A DNA stretch of 64,000 nt from Triops longicaudatus (lineage: Eukaryota; Arthropoda; Branchiopoda; Notostraca; Triopsidae): NCBI GenBank assembly GCA_022885665.1, contig JAGQDJ010000162.1, positions 57,281-121,280 on the forward strand. Direction: 5' to 3'. The notes under the pieces are model-generated. The model did no database searches and had not been told where the DNA came from. It saw only the letters and a program-made list of their open reading frames with translations. Within the stretch, counting starts at the first letter, position 1. Every line of letters starts with the position of its first letter. A program made the translations under genes and the position numbers. Positions 60,445-64,000 of the stretch are shown here, in pieces.

Positions 60445-60946
60445 TTTGAATTTATTTATGTATTTTACTGTCCAGGAGCGTTATCACAACGTGTTTTCCG
60501 TGCCGGCAAGTTCGCGATTGACCGATTACTCAGCGGACCACGATATCGCGAAACTAAACAAACTTCGATATTTATCGTTTTCACTTTCTTATCGACTGTA
60601 GCTACAAATTTGAGCCCAGGCAACGATACCGATACATTTCTTTGAAATCTTTAAAATTTAGTATATTTTTCGCTTTAATTTAGTACTTTTTCTTCGTTTC
60701 TTTTATCCTATAAGTTATATACCTTCACGCTTTTAATTAATTGCGCCGTAACTTTTCTTTTTTAATAGAAATGTTCTAGAAGACTAAATTTGGTTTCGTT
60801 TAATTCACCTCGCGTTGCTAAAATCAATGTCAGGAATCCGGTTGTTCTGTACTGTATTTAAAGAAATCTTGAAAAGTGGAATATTTTAACAAGTTTGATG
60901 ACACTTAGGCCACTCAGTTCCCGATAGCAATAAACAAAACGATTTT
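60445..60946. other. Gap between PTCD2 start and COPE stop
   Basis: About 500 bp holding the PTCD2 promoter and the COPE 3' end, both genes on the minus strand. A plus-strand frame from 60394 is the antisense of PTCD2 exon 1. Nothing else was seen. Confidence 0.5.
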
Positions 60947-62207
60947 TTAGGCAGATGGAGCGTACTGACGCGCCAAACGATCGAACTCCCGCTCTTTCGC
61001 TTGTAATTCTTTCACGAACGGGTGCTCGGACCACGAATCTTTCAGCTGGCTTAAATACCGATTAGCCACCTAGAAGGAAAGGGAGAGAAAAAGTGCTTAC
61101 GAAGAAGCTCGTTGGCCGAAAGATTCCCAAACTTACTTCCGGAGCTTTGCCCATATGCTGAGATAACACAATCAAATTAATTAGCGTATCTGGGTGATTC
61201 GGGTCTTTGTCCAATGCGTCTTGCAAGGCCGATTCAGCTTCATCGTATTTACCTTGGCCTAAGTAACACGCGGCTAAGCCGTTCAAAAGCGTGGGTGTCG
61301 GACTGTTCTTGTCCACAATTTCTTGGAACGTGTAATACGCGTCTTGCAATTTGTCACCACCCTGATTAACAAGAATAAATTAATAAAAATGGAAAATTAT
61401 ATATATTTTTTTCATAAATTAATAGCTTGAAGTTGTATTACTGATGCTAGATTGACCCATGCTTGAGCCAACTGTGTAAGAATCGCGTCGTCGTCCTTCT
61501 CCTGCATACTTTTCAGCTCTTTTCGGGCAAGATCCAAGCGATCCATTTTCAAGTATGTTTGAAGCATCAAAGCACGACTAGCAGAAAGACATTACATTCG
61601 TTTACTAATGTAAAAGCAGAAATAAGTACTCGTACCTTTCAAGATTGTCAGACTGGTGGAGCACTTTCAAGGCCGATTCTAAATTTCCATCGTTAAAGTA
61701 AATTGTTGCAATGCCGAGTAAAAGATGGTTGTTGCTGAGGTCCAAATTACCAGAAATTTGCTGGTCCATCTTGATTAGAACAGAGTCCCTGAAAGAACAT
61801 AATTTATGTTAAGCTCTGAATCTACCTTTTTAAGCTTTTTTGTTATAAATATTTTACGTTGTAGGTTAAAAATTTGAATTTTTACCTCTTGCTAGGTGAA
61901 GAGAGATATTCAGCCAAAGATTTTAGGACTTGGAGCTCAGCAGGCGAAGCACCATGGACTTCATCGATCACAACTCTGTACTTCTTTTGAGCAATATACG
62001 CCCTGAATAGAAAAACATCTCGTTCCAATTTTAACTCAGGCGTAGCTACCTAAAATCCAAATGCGGTAAGAAAAGAGGTTTTTACTTTCAAAAATTATTA
62101 AATACTTTTAGCTTCTGCGCTTCATTAATAGCGTGCTGGTAGTTTCCAATATAATAGTTCAATTTGACGTCAAAAAGCTCGTCGGTATCGGCAGTTTGAG
62201 GAGCCAT
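60947..62207 (-). CDS. COPE: Coatomer subunit epsilon (epsilon-COP)
   Basis: Six exons (62106-62207, 61886-62049, 61636-61788, 61442-61577, 61137-61361, 60947-61069) total 903 nt, or 300 aa; human COPE has 308. Landmarks are ELFDVKLNYYIGNYQHAINE, ERDVFLFRAYIAQKKYRVVI, DDDAILTQLAQAWVNLA, the TPR-rich stretch around YYTFQEIVDK and LLNGLAACYLGQGKYDEAES, and the C-terminal SWSEHPFVKELQAKE. The whole chain is alpha-solenoid TPR-like repeats. Epsilon-COP binds the C-terminus of alpha-COP and stabilises the coatomer cage of COPI vesicles in Golgi-to-ER and intra-Golgi traffic. All phases agree. Confidence 0.96.
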
Positions 62208-63073
62208 TTTTACACTTCCAAAATATTACAGTCAAATGGTCAACAATCGGCCATGTTAAGGTGCCAAGCTGGCAGTAAGTACAGTTACTGTGGCAACACC
62301 TTGACGCTACCGTAGCCTTGGCGCCAAACTTGAAATTTACAGCTGCGGAAGCTTGACAAGCCAACTTTCGGAATCTTGATCCAAACGTAAGAAAAACGTA
62401 AAGTTGTGTATACAAATCTCTGTATAAGGGAGAATCGTAGCCAAAAGGATCGTCGACGCAGATGATTGTACACTGGTGAAAAGCTAAGAAGAGAACATAG
62501 GTTTTAAAATTTGACGACAGTAAACCTCATTGTTTGACAACAGTTTTGGGCGTCGCGCCAATTTAGCCATTCTGACCGCAACGTGGCTGTACTGTTTTGG
62601 TTCAGCTTGGGAAGCACAACATCTTGTGTGTGCATTGAATAATAACAGACCGTTTCATTGCTAAACCTCAGTTAAAGGCCATGATAGCGTCTCAAGTAAA
62701 GGTGTTGTGGGGCCCCTTATCAAAAGGCAAATTGGTTCGAAACAGGAAAACGAATTTGTCAATTCCCTGGATCGACAAGACAATAAATACTGTAAACCGT
62801 CTTCTATTCGCGTCTAGTTTATAGAATCGTTTCATTTTACCTCACGTCACATCGAATACGTCAACATTATGGTAGAACTATCCTGGCATTTTGAAAAAAT
62901 ACCACATACACGGAGTAAGTCGTTAGTTTGAAGAAAGTGTAATGCATTTTTGCGACTCTTTAACACATCATTTAAGCACATAATGGCGACTAGACTACGA
63001 AAAATGGAAACAATGGGCAGCAACGACGTGATATTTAAATTAAGGTCAATGTAAAACGTTAAACGGAAAAGGC
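62208..63073. other. Intergenic region between COPE and integrin beta
   Basis: Contains the COPE promoter and the integrin 3' UTR, both genes on the minus strand. It includes an imperfect palindrome around 62259-62303 (AAGGTG...CACCTT arms) and an E2F-like palindrome at 62318. Minus-strand frames at 62170-62473 and 62847-63161 have no support. Confidence 0.45.
62318..62328. promoter_or_regulatory. E2F-like palindrome upstream of COPE
   Basis: TTGGCGCCAAA, a perfect palindrome matching the E2F core (TTSSCGC), about 110 bp upstream of the COPE start codon. Motif match only. Confidence 0.3.
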
Positions 63074-64000
63074 TTAAGTATTGCCGGCATAAGCAGGGTT
63101 CATAAATCTGGTATCCGGCTGTTTGTAGAGTGGATTGTCTCCCTGCAGATAGAAATGACAATTAATTATGATTACATTTGCTAGAAATACTATTCTGTAT
63201 AACTTACGCGATCGAACTTGGCCTTGGCGCGTTCTTGCTCAAACTTGGCATATTCTCGCTTGTCATGGATGTGCGTTAACAATTTCCAAAGAAGTAAGAG
63301 CGCTAGTCCTATTGCCACGATAGCTCCTATTACTCCTAAGACAATACCAATAACAGCCGCTTCTCCGGCATCGCAAATGGGTTCAGTTTGCAAGCGAATT
63401 ATGGAAGGGTCGTTGCAGCTGTATACGAATGGGTGTCTACAAGCGTCGTTAACGTACACAACACATAGACGCTCATCGTCTTTCTCCTCTACAATGAAGT
63501 TGTATCAGTTCAGTGAACATTTTGTGCACGTGCAACAGAGTCTCGGGTAACGAGATTCTACGGTATTTAATATTTTTACCTTTAACGGTTTCGAACGTTT
63601 GAGTATTGTTATATTCGTTAATACAGTGCAGACATTCTGGATCAACAGTGTCGTTTAAGAGCCTGCATTTGACACAACGCTCGTGTTTACCGCACGTTTC
63701 CTCGCAAGCCTAAGATAGTCACTTAATTTACGAAAAATTAAGCGAGAATAAAAGAATTTACCTGACGGTCTTCGCAGTACTTGCCGAGAAGACGTCCTTC
63801 GTTGTTCTCGTGACATTTGCATTGGCCACATTCACAGTCTCCTCTTCCGGAGCAAATTCTGTCGCTGGTCAAGAACGATTGCTTGCCCGGTGCAACGCAG
63901 CCTTTCTCGTCCGAAACACACTGGCAAGCTTCGCCAGTCCAGCCGTCTTTACATTCGCATTTGCCACAGTTGCACGTACCGTGCTCAGGACCGGAACAGA
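63074..64000 (-). CDS. Integrin beta subunit, C-terminal part (betaPS-like), partial
   Basis: Four exons are seen: 63074-63142, 63208-63488, 63580-63709 and 63762 to the window edge; the N-terminal part is outside. The leftmost coding (minus 5') part has cysteine-rich I-EGF repeats (CNCGKCECKDGWTG, GDCECGQCKC). The beta-tail domain follows, then one transmembrane helix (IVLGVIGAIVAIGLALLLLW). The cytoplasmic tail begins KLLTHIHDKREYAKFEQE and holds the two NPxY motifs NPLY and NPAY that bind talin and kindlin-type adaptors, ending YAGNT. The HDR-type membrane-proximal salt-bridge segment is kept (HDKRE). Integrin beta pairs with alpha subunits as the receptor for laminin or RGD ligands. The tail matches betaPS/beta1-type subunits rather than beta-nu, judged by eye. 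Confidence 0.95.

Overview
The window is nuclear DNA from an arthropod, most likely an insect or another pancrustacean. The evidence is AT-rich, intron-dense sequence with GT-AG introns, a chemosensory protein (OS-D/CSP), an insect-type gustatory receptor, an obstructor-type chitin-binding protein and an arthropod chitinase. I cannot name the species. I assembled gene models by hand from conserved protein families and splice-site phase; for each complete model the exon lengths sum to a multiple of three.

Layout, left to right. At 2.4-3.9 kb (-) is a three-domain obstructor/peritrophin gene with its own TATA box. At 5.5-12.6 kb (+) is a complete 30-exon ABCC5/MRP5-type transporter. At 12.7-13.5 kb (-) are unassigned coding islands. 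At 14.2-27.9 kb (-) is a complete 13-exon CRTC (CREB-regulated transcription coactivator) gene. It stands head to head with MAIP1 (28.1-29.3 kb, +), about 226 bp apart. Next come a CSP gene (29.6-30.7 kb, -), RER1 (32.9-34.2 kb, -), a secreted GH18 chitinase with a CBM14 tail (36.2-39.2 kb, +) and a gustatory receptor (39.9-41.4 kb, +). PTPN9/PTP-Meg2 spans 43.1-53.9 kb (-). A cyclophilin B lies at 57.0-58.2 kb (+), PTCD2 at 58.5-60.4 kb (-), COPE at 60.9-62.2 kb (-), and the 3' end of an integrin beta subunit at 63.1-64.0 kb (-), which runs off the window.

The genes do not form one pathway. Several are secretory or membrane-traffic genes (RER1, COPE, cyclophilin B, PTPN9), two are mitochondrial (MAIP1, PTCD2), two handle chitin and two are chemosensory. 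Between and inside them lie repeats: a 335-bp hAT-like non-autonomous element with a perfect 8-bp target duplication, two clusters of short pogo/Tc1-like inverted-repeat elements, a dispersed ~110-bp repeat family with at least five copies, a hairpin-forming tandem repeat, and a pair of 75-bp direct repeats. The most interesting unexplained items are the ~117-codon open reading frame at 13.1-13.5 kb and the coding islands at 55.6-56.8 kb; I recognise neither.
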